In this document: piece after piece, positions 45,660 through 56,380 of the stretch
Position numbering within the stretch: the stretch's first letter is position 1
How the letters are laid out: each line of letters starts with the position of its first letter
DNA from: Odontocerum albicorne
Taxonomy: Eukaryota; Arthropoda; Insecta; Trichoptera; Odontoceridae
Assembly: GCA_949825065.1 (NCBI GenBank)
Contig: OX463854.1
Span: forward strand, 18,910,103-18,974,102
Direction: 5' to 3'
DNA: 64,000 nt
The notes under the pieces: model-generated
The model's database searches: none
What the model saw: only the letters and a program-made list of their open reading frames with translations
What the model was told of the DNA's origin: nothing
Made by a program: the position numbers and the translations under genes

Positions 45660-45930
45660 TTGTCAATTTGGATTATTGGAGCGGGTGCTACAAGTAAATG
45701 TAAGAGAATAATCTTAAGATGGTTTGACCACGTTGAGAATGGGTTGAAAAAGACTTACGTAACAAATATATATATCTGAAATGAATGGAGAGCGAGGTAA
45801 AAGCGGAAGGAGATAGTAATATGGATGTCGACGAGTCGAGAACTGTGTGCATGGACAGAAAGGCGTGGAAATCAGTCCTCTCTGCTTACCCCAAAAAGGT
45901 GTATGGCCTGATATTATGTATGTATTGTAT
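45660..45930 (+). pseudogene. LINE ORF2 C-terminal remnant, second copy
   Basis: It encodes MDVDESRTVCMDRKAWKSVL and SAYPKK at 45822-45899, the final C-terminal block (MDVEEA..VCRDRK.WRS..SAYP) of the LINE. It is preceded by a decayed LRWFDHVENG at about 45715. It repeats the order of the copy just upstream, so two truncated copies lie in tandem. Confidence 0.75.
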
Positions 45931-46374
45931 TGGCACTTTTATGTGTCCACTCCTCGATTATAGATTCTTAGAATTTCAGCAACTGGTCATTTCGTAAAAT
46001 AACTTTTGATGAATATTAAAAAAATATACTAAACATCAATATTAAATTTTATACTATTCATTTATAATTTTTAATGAGATTTTTTTTTATTCCAAGCTTT
46101 ATCAATCAATACACAGTTAAAAGCAAACATCAATTGTTATTGATGTTATTATCCAATCATATTTTTAAGATGGTTATTTTAAGATTACTGATAGGTTTAT
46201 TAAAAAATGTCATATGTCTAAAGCCTTCCAGGTTGTACTGTATACTACATACACGCAATACAATACAAAATCTCATGAAAAGCGAAACGATACAACAATA
46301 CACGCACGCGCCGAATACATATACGAGTGTTGATGAATCTTGACATGTGGGTAGTATTCAAAACACGTACAATT

Positions 46375-46500
46375 ACTAACCGCGAGTTCAGGGTCTGCTC
46401 AAGTGGTTCTAATTCGTGTTAACTAGAACCTTAGTTAATATTATATCTCAGCCACGCTCTTTAATATATCTAAATCACTAATTCGGATATGTTGAAGAGT
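46375..46500. repeat. dispersed repeat (GTGGTTCTAA family)
   Basis: Contains CGCGAGTTCAGGGTCTGCTC, then AAGTGGTTCTAA, and downstream AATCACTAATTCGGATATGT. Related stretches occur at 56235-56380 and, on the opposite strand, near 20435-20520 and 62805-62960. The family is unknown. Confidence 0.5.
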
Positions 46501-46555
46501 ATGTATATATTATATTAATACGATAGATGAAGAACAATGACACCTTTTTTTTTAA

Positions 46556-46720
46556 TACAGTATAATCTGGCACGTTTATTGTCATGTAGTATATTTTCCA
46601 ACCTATCAGAAAGATTTTTTTAAAGACTCGTTAAATGATAATCAGACTGGAACACTTATTAAAAATTCTGGTTCCAGCGAGAATAGTTAGTAGAGAGGCG
46701 CCTTACCAGTTGTTGGATCC
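46556..46720 (-). repeat. SINE, minus strand
   Basis: The tail phrase TATAATCTGGCACGTTTATT in minus orientation is followed by body sequence with CTCGTT...AGACTGGAACA and a decayed head ending GCGCCTTACCAGTTGTTGGA. The hairpin is degraded. Confidence 0.65.
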
Positions 46721-46925
46721 TCATGACTGGGATCCTATTTGAATATATGATATACGTCCAGATAAAAGCAGAAAGCCAACCGTAGATAAAAATTAATCCC
46801 AGATTCATTTGTTTGTTTACACAAATTCTACATTTCATTCCAAAGTGTTGATTCGAGGTTTATCTCGGGTTATTTGAGTAACAAATTTATCAAGCAACGG
46901 CGAGGTACGAAGTTTTATACTTGTA

Positions 46926-47644
46926 CAGGTGTCCCTCGTTATACAGGATAACGCGATTTAAATAAAATTAATAAAAAAGTCCTATCATCCAACAATTAGG
47001 GATAACCGAAAGACTTTCGATAATAGACAGAAAAAGAACCATAACATAATTTGGGCATATTGCCAGAAAAAAATGAGGAAAGCGTGAAGAAGCTGATGAT
47101 CACGGGGACAATAGGGAAGAGTTTAATAAAATGGACGGTCCAAATAAAGAAGTTGACAAAATCCTCTTTGAGCGCTCCACCAGCATAGCCAAGGACCGGG
47201 AAAGATGGAGACAAGCAGTGCACCAAGCTCCAGACATAGATGACTACGACTCTCAGCATTGAGCACACTATGAAGAAGAAGAAAACAAAAAATTATATAA
47301 AAAACCTATTTCACACCACGTGAACGGTGAAGTTCCTTAACTTGCTACAAACAACTTTGTGGAGAGCAAAAAAATGATGCCCATCACCAATTTGCTATTG
47401 ATAAAAAAATTTAATCCTCTACCCGCCGATCCAGTCTTCAAGAGAGCAGGAAAATGATGAATGATTGATACGAATATGCTATGCAGGTCATCTAATTGAA
47501 AATAATAATAATTTATTGGTAACTTTTTTCTCGTTTGTAACCAATCACGATCTCCCACAGTTTAAAATAAATTCACTTTACAAGTTTTTCTAACTACGCG
47601 ATTGTTTATAAAACCCACTAATCGCGTCAAGTGAGGGATACTTC
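46926..47644. mobile_element. pogo/Tigger-like DNA element, 719 bp
   Basis: The left end CAGGTGTCCCTCGTTATAC and the reversed right end GAAGTATCCCTCACTTGACG match at most positions and share the following ACGCGATT. TA flanks both ends (46924-46925, 47645-47646). CAGGTGTCCCTCG-type ends with a TA duplication are typical of Tigger/pogo elements. No transposase was seen; the interior holds a LINE piece. Confidence 0.6.
46985..47275 (+). pseudogene. LINE C-terminal remnant of a different family
   Basis: The plus strand encodes ERLSIIDRKRTITQFGHIAR, then KNEESVKKLMITGTI and KWTVQIKKLTKSSLS, and near the end RERWRQAVH-like and DYDSQH-stop. This resembles the C-terminus RSIT.FGHIARK.EESLE.LI..G of another LINE group. 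It lies inside the pogo-like element. Confidence 0.7.
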
Positions 47645-47984
47645 TATTAGATCGCCGCAAGGCGCGGGCATAGACTTTGTTATTCCCAGTATTTCATAAT
47701 ATGAAAACTGACAAAAATATAATTGGCGCTTTTCCCTCCAACTCCTTAAAATAGTCGAGACCGGTTGTAGCAAGCAGCATCCAAATCAAAATATAGAACT
47801 AATTACGTAAATAACGGTTCTCCTTCAGTATGTTTACACATGAAATGACTTATCTATTAATAAACCGAATTGACATAATGTGCCAGTCAAAAAACTCGAA
47901 TGATAACACATTAATTTTCTAAAGACTTATATTACGACTGTGCAAAGCGCAAACTAGGTACATTACCATTAAAGTTCAAAAGTT

Positions 47985-48300
47985 TCCGGCCTGAACAAAA
48001 CAGAGCGTGTATGAAAATATTCCACGGCCCGGATGGTCAGGTAGTATGTAAAAAATAAATACCTATACCCTCAGTGGTATGTCTATCCGGTTCGAAAATA
48101 TGTATTTTAGTGTCCCGTTCATTTTGTTTCCGTTCGCTTTTCTATATTTTTCGTAACTATTCCATCTTCGGAAAAAATACTACTTAAATAGAAGAATTCA
48201 TTGATTTGCTCTTCTTTGTAATTTTCACCCATATTATCGCATATTTTTATCCTTTCACACTTTCTATTACCATGTGTCGTATTCGCATGGCCTTGAATAC
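47985..48300 (-). pseudogene. LINE ORF2 remnant
   Basis: The phrases CGGTTCGAAAATATGTATTT and then TAGTGTCCCGTTCATTTTGT TTCC match 1721-1772 of the LINE at 1210-2165 in the same orientation. No open frame. Confidence 0.6.
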
Positions 48301-48328
48301 CTATCAGTGTCTGCTTAGATTAGCTATA

Positions 48329-49146
48329 CCGGTATTCGTCGACTTAAGACAGCACTCGGTTCCAATAAACATGTCGTAAGTTGGTCTGGTCGTAAGTCGG
48401 CTTATGCAATTTCCGTACATATGTAAATTATAGTGCGTGATGATATTATAAGACTGTTTTCTATGTTCTTGTTATAATCAGTGTATCACCACTGTCATTT
48501 ATCGGGTTTCTCTATGCTTTATTTTTTTTTATTATTTTTCGAGTTTATCTTTGTTTTCTTTATCATATCATATCAGCATGCAGCTGATATTCCAATATCT
48601 TTACGTATTGCTTTGTTTTTTATTTTTACATTTGTTAGGATTAAGTAAAAAAATTATGCTTTAGTAAAATGGTTTAAGTAAATATTATATTAATAAAACA
48701 TGAAAATACAATACAAAATACAGGTGTTCGTGTACATACGAGTATAAACTTGTTATTGGCCGCTTGTTTATTTTTTTGCATATAAAAATGGTAATCTGGA
48801 TTGTTTGTTTCTTCTCCTCCTACAACACGTCGTGTGCCATCCGTTCAATCCTTGCAAATCGTCCGATGTTTGGGTCTGCTTCTTCAAAATGTGCAAGAAG
48901 TTTTCATTTTCCTTTTTGTAGACGTCTCGGAAGGGCTTAAAAATGCTTATAACAAGACAACACGTGCTTATTGGACGAAGCTGCAACTGACCACGATGCG
49001 CACATGCGCATAGTACTCGTAATACAATATGTAGCGTACATGGACTGCTAGCGCCACGCTTAGCGCAGGCGGAAAACCGATCGTGGATTGTGGTCGTAAA
49101 GTCGAACAGTCGTAAGTCGCATAGGTCGTAAGTCGACGACTACCTG
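48329..49146. mobile_element. pogo/Tigger-like DNA element, copy 1
   Basis: The left end is CCGGTATTCGTCGACTTAAG; the reversed right end is CAGGTAGTCGTCGACTTACG. TA flanks both sides (48327-48328, 49147-49148). Subterminal CGTAAGT motifs are repeated near both ends. The first 230 bp are nearly identical to 63773-64000. A minus-strand frame at 48986-48768 has no motif I can name, so it is probably non-autonomous. Confidence 0.78.
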
Positions 49147-49148
49147 TA

Positions 49149-50734
49149 CATATTATGTATACCTCGTAGTGTCCCCGACGGTGCATTACAAAGAGGGGAC
49201 AATTTGATATCCCCCACTTATTTTTAATAACACCAGGAGTACACAATACATATCCCTCTTGTTCTACGGCCCTTATATTTTTCCATAATACGCCTGTTGC
49301 TTAATCTGATAGATATGGACTCTAAAAAAGTACCCACCGACAAAATATCCTTCATTGGTTTATTTGATTTATCGCATATGCACTCCCAAATCTATATTAC
49401 ATCGCCACACAAAGCGCAAACTAATACATCTCATGTTTTGTCGAAAATGATTTATTAATATTTTTTAAATCAGCATAATCGAGTATTTATTACCACTAAA
49501 AAGTGTCTCAATTCATATTAATTTTTCATTTATGGAAAACGAAATCGTCATAAATCAAATCATTAATATAATAACTTATTTTGTAAAATCCGTTATTCCT
49601 TCCTGTAAAACTGCCCAAATGTTTTTTTTGCCCAGAATGCTCAATTTATATTAGATATTACCCCTAAGTCAAGATAATCGAAAAAAAATTATTCTATACA
49701 AAACATCACAGTAATACATCATCCTGCGTGTGCAAGTTTAAAATCAACTCAATATTACTCATTTAATTTATTTTTTATTCTTACCCCTTAATTAAAAGTA
49801 CAAAAGATTTTATTTTTCATAAATGGAAAAGTAATATGACAGATTACACCGATTTTTAAAACAGCTATCTCATTTTCTCGAAATCGGTATTTTGTAAATA
49901 GTGTCCTAACATTTGTTTGTATAGCTCTTCACCTATGTATTTGCGAATTTTCGAAAAAACGCAAGAATTTACAGAAAAATAATTATTTATTGTGTGATTG
50001 TAAGGATAATAAAATAAAATAACACTGTTTGGTTTGTAATACTATTTTTTATCATTAAAAAAATATATTCTAAAGTATTATAGACTTGTTTCTCAGCTGT
50101 TTGGTGCAGGTGTATTCTAAGATAAAAGAAAATACTTCAGCATTAGACACAATAGCATGAAGTTTATTATTATTTGACAATCGGTATCGGATAATGATGG
50201 CATTTTTATTCTTTTTTGTAAAGTGGTAAAATTTTTCTAACATAGGTTGAATTTGTGGAAATATTGTCATGCAACGCTGCCGAATTGCCAGTCGAATTTG
50301 GACTAGATAGAATTAGGGATGGGAAATTTTCATAATCGAGACTAGTTCTAAAATGGCATGAGAATTAGTTTTGGAACTAGTTAAATATGTTAACTTTCTT
50401 TAATGCAAATTTTAGTTTTTTTCCTTAACTTTCAATCTAAAATAATATTTTCTCTGAATTTCAGGGTCTAACACTTAAACCAAGTAGTTCCACTTAATTT
50501 TTTCGTATTTTTTTTTCTTTACGCATGCTCAATTCTAAGCGTCGTGGTTTCCGGTTATGTCTGCACTTGGTGCATTTGTCTCCATTTTACTCGACAGTGA
50601 GTGGGCTACATGTGCATATGTGTGTTTTTAACATTTTTTGTATTTACATATTTATAAAGTTTATAATTTTTTCAACTGCTTATGTACTGTATTTTTATAT
50701 TTTAATGTACGTGTTCAAAGGTGGGCGCTGAAAA
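49149..50734. other. intergenic, nothing recognised
   Basis: AT-rich sequence. No gene, RNA or clear repeat edge. Confidence 0.45.
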
Positions 50735-50895
50735 ATATCTGATCTCCTCGCGGCTGTCCTCCTATTAATGTGGGTGTATTTCAATTGAGAAAATGTTTTG
50801 AGATGAGCTCGTAGCTTCTCTCTCAAATATATTATCTTTCCATTGCCTTAACATATTGTGTTATTTCTGTTTATTACGTGCTATCAATAAATTAA
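50735..50895. repeat. dispersed repeat, paired with 14596-14775
   Basis: It shares the TCCTCCTATTA..., ATTGAGAAAATGTT and GAGATGAGC phrases with 14596-14775 in the same orientation. The family is not identified. Confidence 0.55.
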
Positions 50896-51311
50896 TATTA
50901 CTATGAATATTGAATGTGGCGTTTAAAGGGGATCCTGTTTACTTTTTTATTTTATATGTCTTTCTTTCAGAACACGTTTGTCTTGCTCGTATTTTTTGTT
51001 TTTCAAATATGCCTGTAATCAGCAGCTTCTCCAGGCTTTCGTTATTTTTCCAGCAACGTGGCAAAGTTTGTTATGTAGGGCAGACTAAATTTTATGGAAC
51101 ATATTTCATTAGGTACATTTAAAAAAAAAAAATTCAAAAATATGCTTGATTTTCTAAAAATATGCTTGTTTTTGTCTGTCTTACACATTTTTTAAACTAC
51201 GTGTTTGGGAATTATTACAGGAAATTTCACTTTATTTGTTATGATCTCAGATAATTTGTTTTCTCTAAAATATTTGTTTTAGGTCTTGAAAATAAAATGT
51301 TTTAAATACTA

Positions 51312-51361
51312 TTCAGGAACCGTTTGAAATTTATAAAAGAACGACTAACGTTCTCATCACA
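51312..51361 (+). promoter_or_regulatory. sHSP gene 3 promoter: compact heat shock element and TATA
   Basis: TTCAGGAACCGTTTGAAA (51312-51329) has TTC and GAA perfect at 5-bp spacing, then GTT and AAA as imperfect units. TATAAAAG follows at once (51332-51339). Heat shock element and TATA are only a few bases apart, closer than in gene 1. The start is expected near 51359-51363, giving a 5' UTR of about 150 nt. Confidence 0.7.
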
Positions 51362-51514
51362 CGATTGCTGTTTTCGAGTTCTTTAAAAAACTTACGCTAC
51401 AAACATCCGTTATTTACGACCAACGCATCTATTTAGAGGACGTCGCCGGTGACGCTTGTGTAGCGTTGTTTTGTTTGTTTACTATTGTGTATTGTGTGAA
51501 GTTTGAAAAGTTAA

Positions 51515-52030
51515 ATGGCGATGAACCCTTATTTCGAGGCACATCCGTACGATACAATGGCACCGTGGATGCCTGCTGCCGCATATTCCAAGCAATACCA
51601 CAGGCCCTGGCATTCATTAACACAACATTTTATTCCCCGTGTCGATTCACATGGACCATCAGACATAACATTAGATAAAGACAAATTCCAAGTCTGTTTG
51701 GACGTCCATCAGTTTGCACCATCCGAGATAACTGTGAAGACAAAAGATAGACATATAATTGTCGAAGGAAAACATGACGAGAAAGAGGACGAGCATGGAT
51801 CAGTATCGCGGCATTTTGTGAGGAAGTATTTACTGCCGGAAGGACATCACTCAGAAGACGTTACTTCCACGCTCTCTTCCGACGGCATCCTGTGCATTAC
51901 CGGACCGAAAAGGAAGGATACTGCGGACGGCGAGAGAATCGTCTCAGTCTCCATGGTTGGACCGCTTCATGGTGTTATCAAATCGTCTTCCACTCAAGAA
52001 AACGTCGGTGAAGAAAATATACAACAATAA
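51515..52030 (+). CDS. small heat shock protein (alpha-crystallin/Hsp20), 171 aa
   Basis: Single exon from ATG 51515 (MAMNPYFEAHPYDTMAPWMP). A second in-frame ATG two codons later could also serve. The N-terminal arm (1-53) has the HRPWHSL phrase shared with gene 1 (YYRPWNS) but lacks the RLLDQHFG phrase. The alpha-crystallin domain (54-130) reads KDKFQVCLDVHQFAPSEITV, IIVEGKHDEKEDEHGSVSRH and FVRKYLLPEG, with LSSDGILCITG. The IxI-type motif is VSV (143-145), and a short Ser/Glu/Gln tail follows. AATAAA lies at 52700-52705, giving a long 3' UTR. It is intact. Its role is as for the other sHSPs: an ATP-independent holdase under heat or developmental control. Confidence 0.96.
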   Translation: MAMNPYFEAHPYDTMAPWMPAAAYSKQYHRPWHSLTQHFIPRVDSHGPSDITLDKDKFQVCLDVHQFAPSEITVKTKDRHIIVEGKHDEKEDEHGSVSRHFVRKYLLPEGHHSEDVTSTLSSDGILCITGPKRKDTADGERIVSVSMVGPLHGVIKSSSTQENVGEENIQQ

Positions 52031-52709
52031 ATCAATCAAGTCAGTAGTTCAGATCTAAGTGCCTGTTTAGATTTTTGTCTTGTATATATAATATGCACAT
52101 AATATGGGATACTTTATTTATTCGAAAATAATTTTTTCAACTTATCACAAGCATTTAATTGTTTTATCTCTGAATTTCGTATTTTTTAGACCTTTTAATT
52201 AGTAGAAAAAAATCCAACTGTATATTTTTATTCAATTCCTTAAAATATGTATTTATTAAATATAGCTTTAGCTCTTTAGCATATTATTTTTTTATACGTA
52301 TACAAATATACATCTAAACGGGTACTTAATAAGTTAAAGCAAATCGGCTTCCTATCCATAAATGTATGTGATAACGTTATTTTTTTTATATATTGATAAA
52401 ATATTTACACTACTAACATATCAAGATTACTTTTGAAAATAATATTTCATCAATGTAAAAAATCGAATGATATTGCAATGCATTTGTTGACAAAATCTTT
52501 AAAAATGTCGTATAGATTGACGATTTGCTTCTACATGCTTTAGTAAAAATATCAATATACTTAAAAATTTTCAACCAATATAATTTTATCTATGTAGACA
52601 TTCCTTATTATGTTGAGACTGATTTTTGTATCAAATTTTAGTGCCATTTTTCAACAGATTTTTTTTGTACTTATGTAATAAACGTATTAATCTCACAAGA
52701 ATAAAGTTG

Positions 52710-52970
52710 TTTTAAATACGTTGTCTTATTAATTACTTATATTTTTATTATAAAATCATTATAAAAAACGTTCTACCGACTTATTTTATTAAACATTTAG
52801 GCGTTAGTTCATAGTCCAGTCTAAATACTAAATACATGATTTGTATTCAGAGTTGGACCTTACACGCTTTCAAGTGAGTAATGAAATCACGTGACTCACT
52901 TATTTGATGAAACTACAACAAATTTATACGAAATTTAATTTAAAACAATTTAAAAAATAATTAAGATTTA
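52710..52970. other. spacer, nothing recognised
   Basis: AT-rich spacer between sHSP gene 3 and the next LINE remnant. Confidence 0.4.
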
Positions 52971-53244
52971 GTATTAAGGTCGGACTATGAATTTGGGCGT
53001 TAGTATTTTGAACTGTGAACTCGTGTAAGACTAAAAAGAGCATTCTGAGATGGTTTGGGCGCGTGGAACGAATGAATGAAGAAAGACTAACAAAACAAAT
53101 AAAATGTAAATGGGAAGCGTGGTAGAGCGAGATCAAGGAAGACATGGTTGGATTAAGTGAATATTTTGAATGAAGGAATAGTGTGAAGAATCGTAAGAGT
53201 TTTATGAGAAGGTATACTCGTATGGATGTGGAAAAGGCGAAATA

Positions 53245-54532
53245 TTAGGTGTACAAATAAGTTTCCGCCGTTTTTTATCAAAAATTGGGCATTTATTGTG
53301 AAAGAACGGAACCTCATGTTTTATTCGAAGTATTGCCCATCGCTTGCCACTACCTTTTCCCATCTTTCTGGCAGCATACGGATACAGCGTCGGAAGAATG
53401 CTTCATCTTTTGAGGCTATCCACGAATCGACCCAATTTTTGGTATCTTCATATGATGTGAAGTGCTGCTCAGACAGGTCATGCGTCATCGATCGAAACAA
53501 GTGAAAATCAGAAGGAGCAATGTCTGGTGAATACAGCGGGTGGGGTAAAACTTCCCAATTGATTGTTTCCAAAAAGGTTTTGACCGGCGCCGCAACATGT
53601 GGACGAGCATTATCATGCAGGAGAATAATTTTGTCGTGTCTGGAGTAGCAGTGGGCGCGCTTTTCCTCGAGTGCTCGACTCAATCTCATCAATTGTGCTC
53701 GGTAGACAGCCCCAGCAATGGTTTCGTTCGGTTTGAGCAACTCATAATACACGACACCAAGCTGATCCCACCAAATACACAACAAGAGTTTTTTTCCATG
53801 AATATTTGGCTTAGCTGTAGATGTTGAAGCATGGCCAGGGGTTCCCCATGATTTCTTCCTTTTTGGATTATCATAGTGGATCCATTTTTCATCACCAGTG
53901 ACTATACGGTGCAGAAAACTCTTTCGTTTATGCCTGGCAAGCAGCATTTCACATGTGGAAAATCGGCGTTCAACGTTTCTCGGTGTCAGTTCATATGGAA
54001 CCCCATTTCCTTGTTTTTGAATCATTCCCAATGATTTCAACCTATGTGAAATTGCTTGTTGAGTCACTCCTAATGTAAGTGCAAGTTCTTCTTGCGTTTG
54101 GCACGAATCTTGATCCAATAATACTTCCAATTCCGCGTCTTCGTACACTTTCGGCCTTCCGCTACGTTCTTTGTCTTCGATGTCAAATTCACCGTTCTTA
54201 AACTTTTGAAACCACTCACGACAACTTCTCTCACTTAAGGCAGCCTCACCATATGCTTCTACAAGCAATCGATGCGCCTCAGCTGCAGATTTCTTCAAAT
54301 TGAAGAAGTAAATCAAAAGTTCCCGCAAATGACGCTTATTCGGCTCAAAATTTGACATTTTCGAACACAAAAAAATATGTTATACTGATAAAAATTCACT
54401 AATCTTTCAAGGTCATGTTGTTGACAGATGTCCAACCTTACGATAATGACATTTTACATCTGACAATTTTAACCATAACTTACTGGTGGCGCCAACTTTT
54501 GTCAAACGGCGGTGACTTATTTGTACACCCAA
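53245..54532 (-). mobile_element. mariner transposon, complete, 1,288 bp
   Basis: The inverted ends start TTAGGTGTACAAATAAG and, from the right, TTGGGTGTACAAATAAG; they are about 29 bp with three mismatches. The TA duplication lies at 53243-53244 and 54533-54534. It holds one full transposase on the minus strand. It has a different sequence from the mariner at 31468. Confidence 0.96.
53321..54358 (-). CDS. mariner transposase, 345 aa, intact (Mos1-like)
   Basis: The first ATG is at 54358 (MSNFEPNKRHLRELLIYFF); the frame extends upstream only through a non-ATG codon. The length equals that of Mos1 (345). The N-terminal helix-turn-helix domains include KKSAAEAHRLLVEAYGE and SCREWFQKFKNGEFDIEDKE. 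The GVPYELT linker has GVP where WVPHEL is common. Catalytic triad: TGDEKW, HDNARPH and YSPDIAPSDFHLF, with exactly 34 residues between the second and third Asp. It ends LPERWEKVVASDGQYFE-stop. No stop or frameshift interrupts it. With near-matching ends and an open gene it could be active, although the terminal repeats carry three mismatches. It is the same subfamily type as the dead copy at 42612. Confidence 0.96.
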   Translation of the reverse strand: MSNFEPNKRHLRELLIYFFNLKKSAAEAHRLLVEAYGEAALSERSCREWFQKFKNGEFDIEDKERSGRPKVYEDAELEVLLDQDSCQTQEELALTLGVTQQAISHRLKSLGMIQKQGNGVPYELTPRNVERRFSTCEMLLARHKRKSFLHRIVTGDEKWIHYDNPKRKKSWGTPGHASTSTAKPNIHGKKLLLCIWWDQLGVVYYELLKPNETIAGAVYRAQLMRLSRALEEKRAHCYSRHDKIILLHDNARPHVAAPVKTFLETINWEVLPHPLYSPDIAPSDFHLFRSMTHDLSEQHFTSYEDTKNWVDSWIASKDEAFFRRCIRMLPERWEKVVASDGQYFE

Positions 54533-54654
54533 TATGTATGTCGATATATGAAAGTCTTGCGCTCTATCCTCTACCTACCCCAGCAGGAAAATAGCGTGAT
54601 GGTACATACGTATGTAATTGGGTTTAACCTGTATATGTAAGATTTATAAAATAA

Positions 54655-54704
54655 ATAAATTAGTACAACCTGGAGGGTTTATTTCTATTTGGCAATCTCT
54701 TCGT
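54655..54704 (-). repeat. LINE/SINE 3' tail fragment
   Basis: It reads GTACAACCTGGAGGGTTTAT, then TTCTATTTGGCAATCTCTTC in minus orientation, with half of the hairpin left. Confidence 0.6.
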
Positions 54705-54960
54705 ACAGGTTATGAAAATAGCTATTCAGATGGTATGGTCATATATGATACAGATGGAAATTATTTAACTCGCCAGCAAAGAGGGTCTAACTGGCCAAAC
54801 CCATTGGTATAACAAGTTAAGTAGTGTTGGAAGACCTAAGTTCAGATGGTACGACGGAATTCAACAGGACTCGCACGTAGTGGGAATTTGGAATTACAGA
54901 GATGCTGCTGGAAGCCAGGGTCCACTCAGGGCTGTGCCCCACTAATGACGATGAACAAAT
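54705..54960 (+). pseudogene. LINE C-terminal end of another family
   Basis: The plus strand encodes SSVGRPKFRWYDGIQQDSHV at about 54825-54885 and then WNYRDAAGSQGP and a GLCPTNDDE-like end. GRPK.RW.DGI..D and the terminal GL....DDD run are typical of the last residues of some insect LINE ORF2s. It is preceded by decayed RWYGHI codons near 54728. Confidence 0.7.
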
Positions 54961-55370
54961 CAATGATGTAAATGTTTCAGAATCGTGTTTTAACATAGTT
55001 TTATCGTAAAATTAGAACATTTTGTCATTCTAATTTAATGAACTTGAGAGACTAAAAACACTTGAATCATATTCATTCAAAAGTTAAAATCATACTTAAT
55101 TCTTTGTATAGAGCAATAAAGAAGTTTAAAAGAAAAGTTACAGCGAGTTCCTATTTGAGAGATAAACTGAAGAAAACTTGACTATTATTAAAAAATGTGT
55201 TTAAAGCTGCCTTTTACGCGATAGATTTAAATAAAAAATGCCATAACTTGGCTACGTCCTATGAATATTGAGTTTCTTTTTTCTACGGGGAACTTTATCA
55301 ATCATAATTGTTTTCAAGTTTAACCCTGAGAGATCGGCGCACTGCTATAGCCAGTGGAAGAAATTTGTTC

Positions 55371-55417
55371 TACCCTTGTATTCTAAATGAATATCATTCA
55401 TTTAGAATACAAGGGTA
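55371..55417. repeat. perfect 22-bp inverted repeat, 3-nt loop
   Basis: Arms 55371-55392 and 55396-55417 begin TACCCTTGTATTCTAAATG and its reverse complement, with the spacer ATC. There is no T-run on either side to suggest a terminator and no gene next to it. Confidence 0.95.
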
Positions 55418-56234
55418 CATATTCTAAAATATATTTATGTTGTAAAAATATATTTTTTTTGTTTAAAATAAATATTTATCACGAACGTCCGAATCGTAAA
55501 TATATCTCAGCACTAGATAGACAATTATATTTTTTTCTCGTAGCGCTCTCAGGGTTAATGAACTAAATCTTTCAACCGTCTAAAAAATATTATATTTGCT
55601 ATGTTGACTCATAATAGCATGTTTGGTTTTAATAGTGATGGCACAAATCATCCTAGTGTGGCTGGTTTGTCTTTATTTTAAAAAAAGAAAGCAATTTGAT
55701 CAATGGTCACCTGGTTAATAATTATCTTTACAAATAATATTTTTCATTAACAGTTAAACAAAAGCGTAAAATAAGGTGCACTTTCTCAAGACATAGGAAG
55801 GCGTAAGTTTGACTTAAATCTCAAAATTTAAAAAAAATGTGATCAGTTATACGAGTGTAACATAGCGACAGTGATTTTGATTGACAGTTATATTGAATAT
55901 TATCAATTCTTGTATTGTTGATTGAATTTAACCAATTGCCTGTGGTTATATTTTTACTTTCCGTGTTGTACACACATTAATATTACATATAATTTATCAT
56001 ATTTTGAAAGAATATATTTCTTGAATTGTTAGTTTTTTTAGATGCTGATATATTTTGTTATATAATTGTTACTGTGACACTTAAGTATTGTTTATTTTGT
56101 CAATAAATAAATAAATATTTCTGCAACAAAGCTTTGTTATTAATGTAGATTTTGTGGGTCATTTGATAGTACGCATGACTAATGGGGCTCGGGTTAGATT
56201 TAAGATGGTACCCGGAAAAAAATATGTGGTAGTA

Positions 56235-56380
56235 TTACCAAAAGGTGCGATGAACTGTCGCGAGTTTCACGCTTACTCCAGTGGTTCTAAGCCCGAAGAC
56301 TGATTAATAGAACCGAAAACAATGTTGTCTCCTGGTCACGTTATTCAATATGTACAAATTGCTAGTTCGGATTTAATGAA
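56235..56380. repeat. dispersed repeat (GTGGTTCTAA family)
   Basis: It contains GTCGCGAGTTTCACGCTTAC and then TCCAGTGGTTCTAAGCCCGA. The reverse complement of this core is seen at 20441-20465 and 62867-62890 (TTAGAACCATTTGAGTAGG). Confidence 0.55.

Larger units (their letters stand above)
52975..54610 (+). pseudogene. LINE C-terminal remnant split by a mariner
   Basis: The left part (52975-53242) includes GATGGTTTGGGCGCGTGGAA (WFGRVE) and GGTTGGATTAAGTGAATATT (WI..VNIL). It breaks at 53242 in the codons of MDVEKAKY. After the mariner the right part (54535-54610) continues VCRYMKV, ends with TACCCCAGCAGG and stops. Joined, the two halves match the intact C-terminal order of copy 45660-45930, proving the insertion. 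Confidence 0.82.

Noticed and set aside
54359..54370. Four-codon N-terminal extension of the second mariner transposase
   Set aside because: It begins with TTG. ATG at 54358 gives 345 residues, the Mos1 length.
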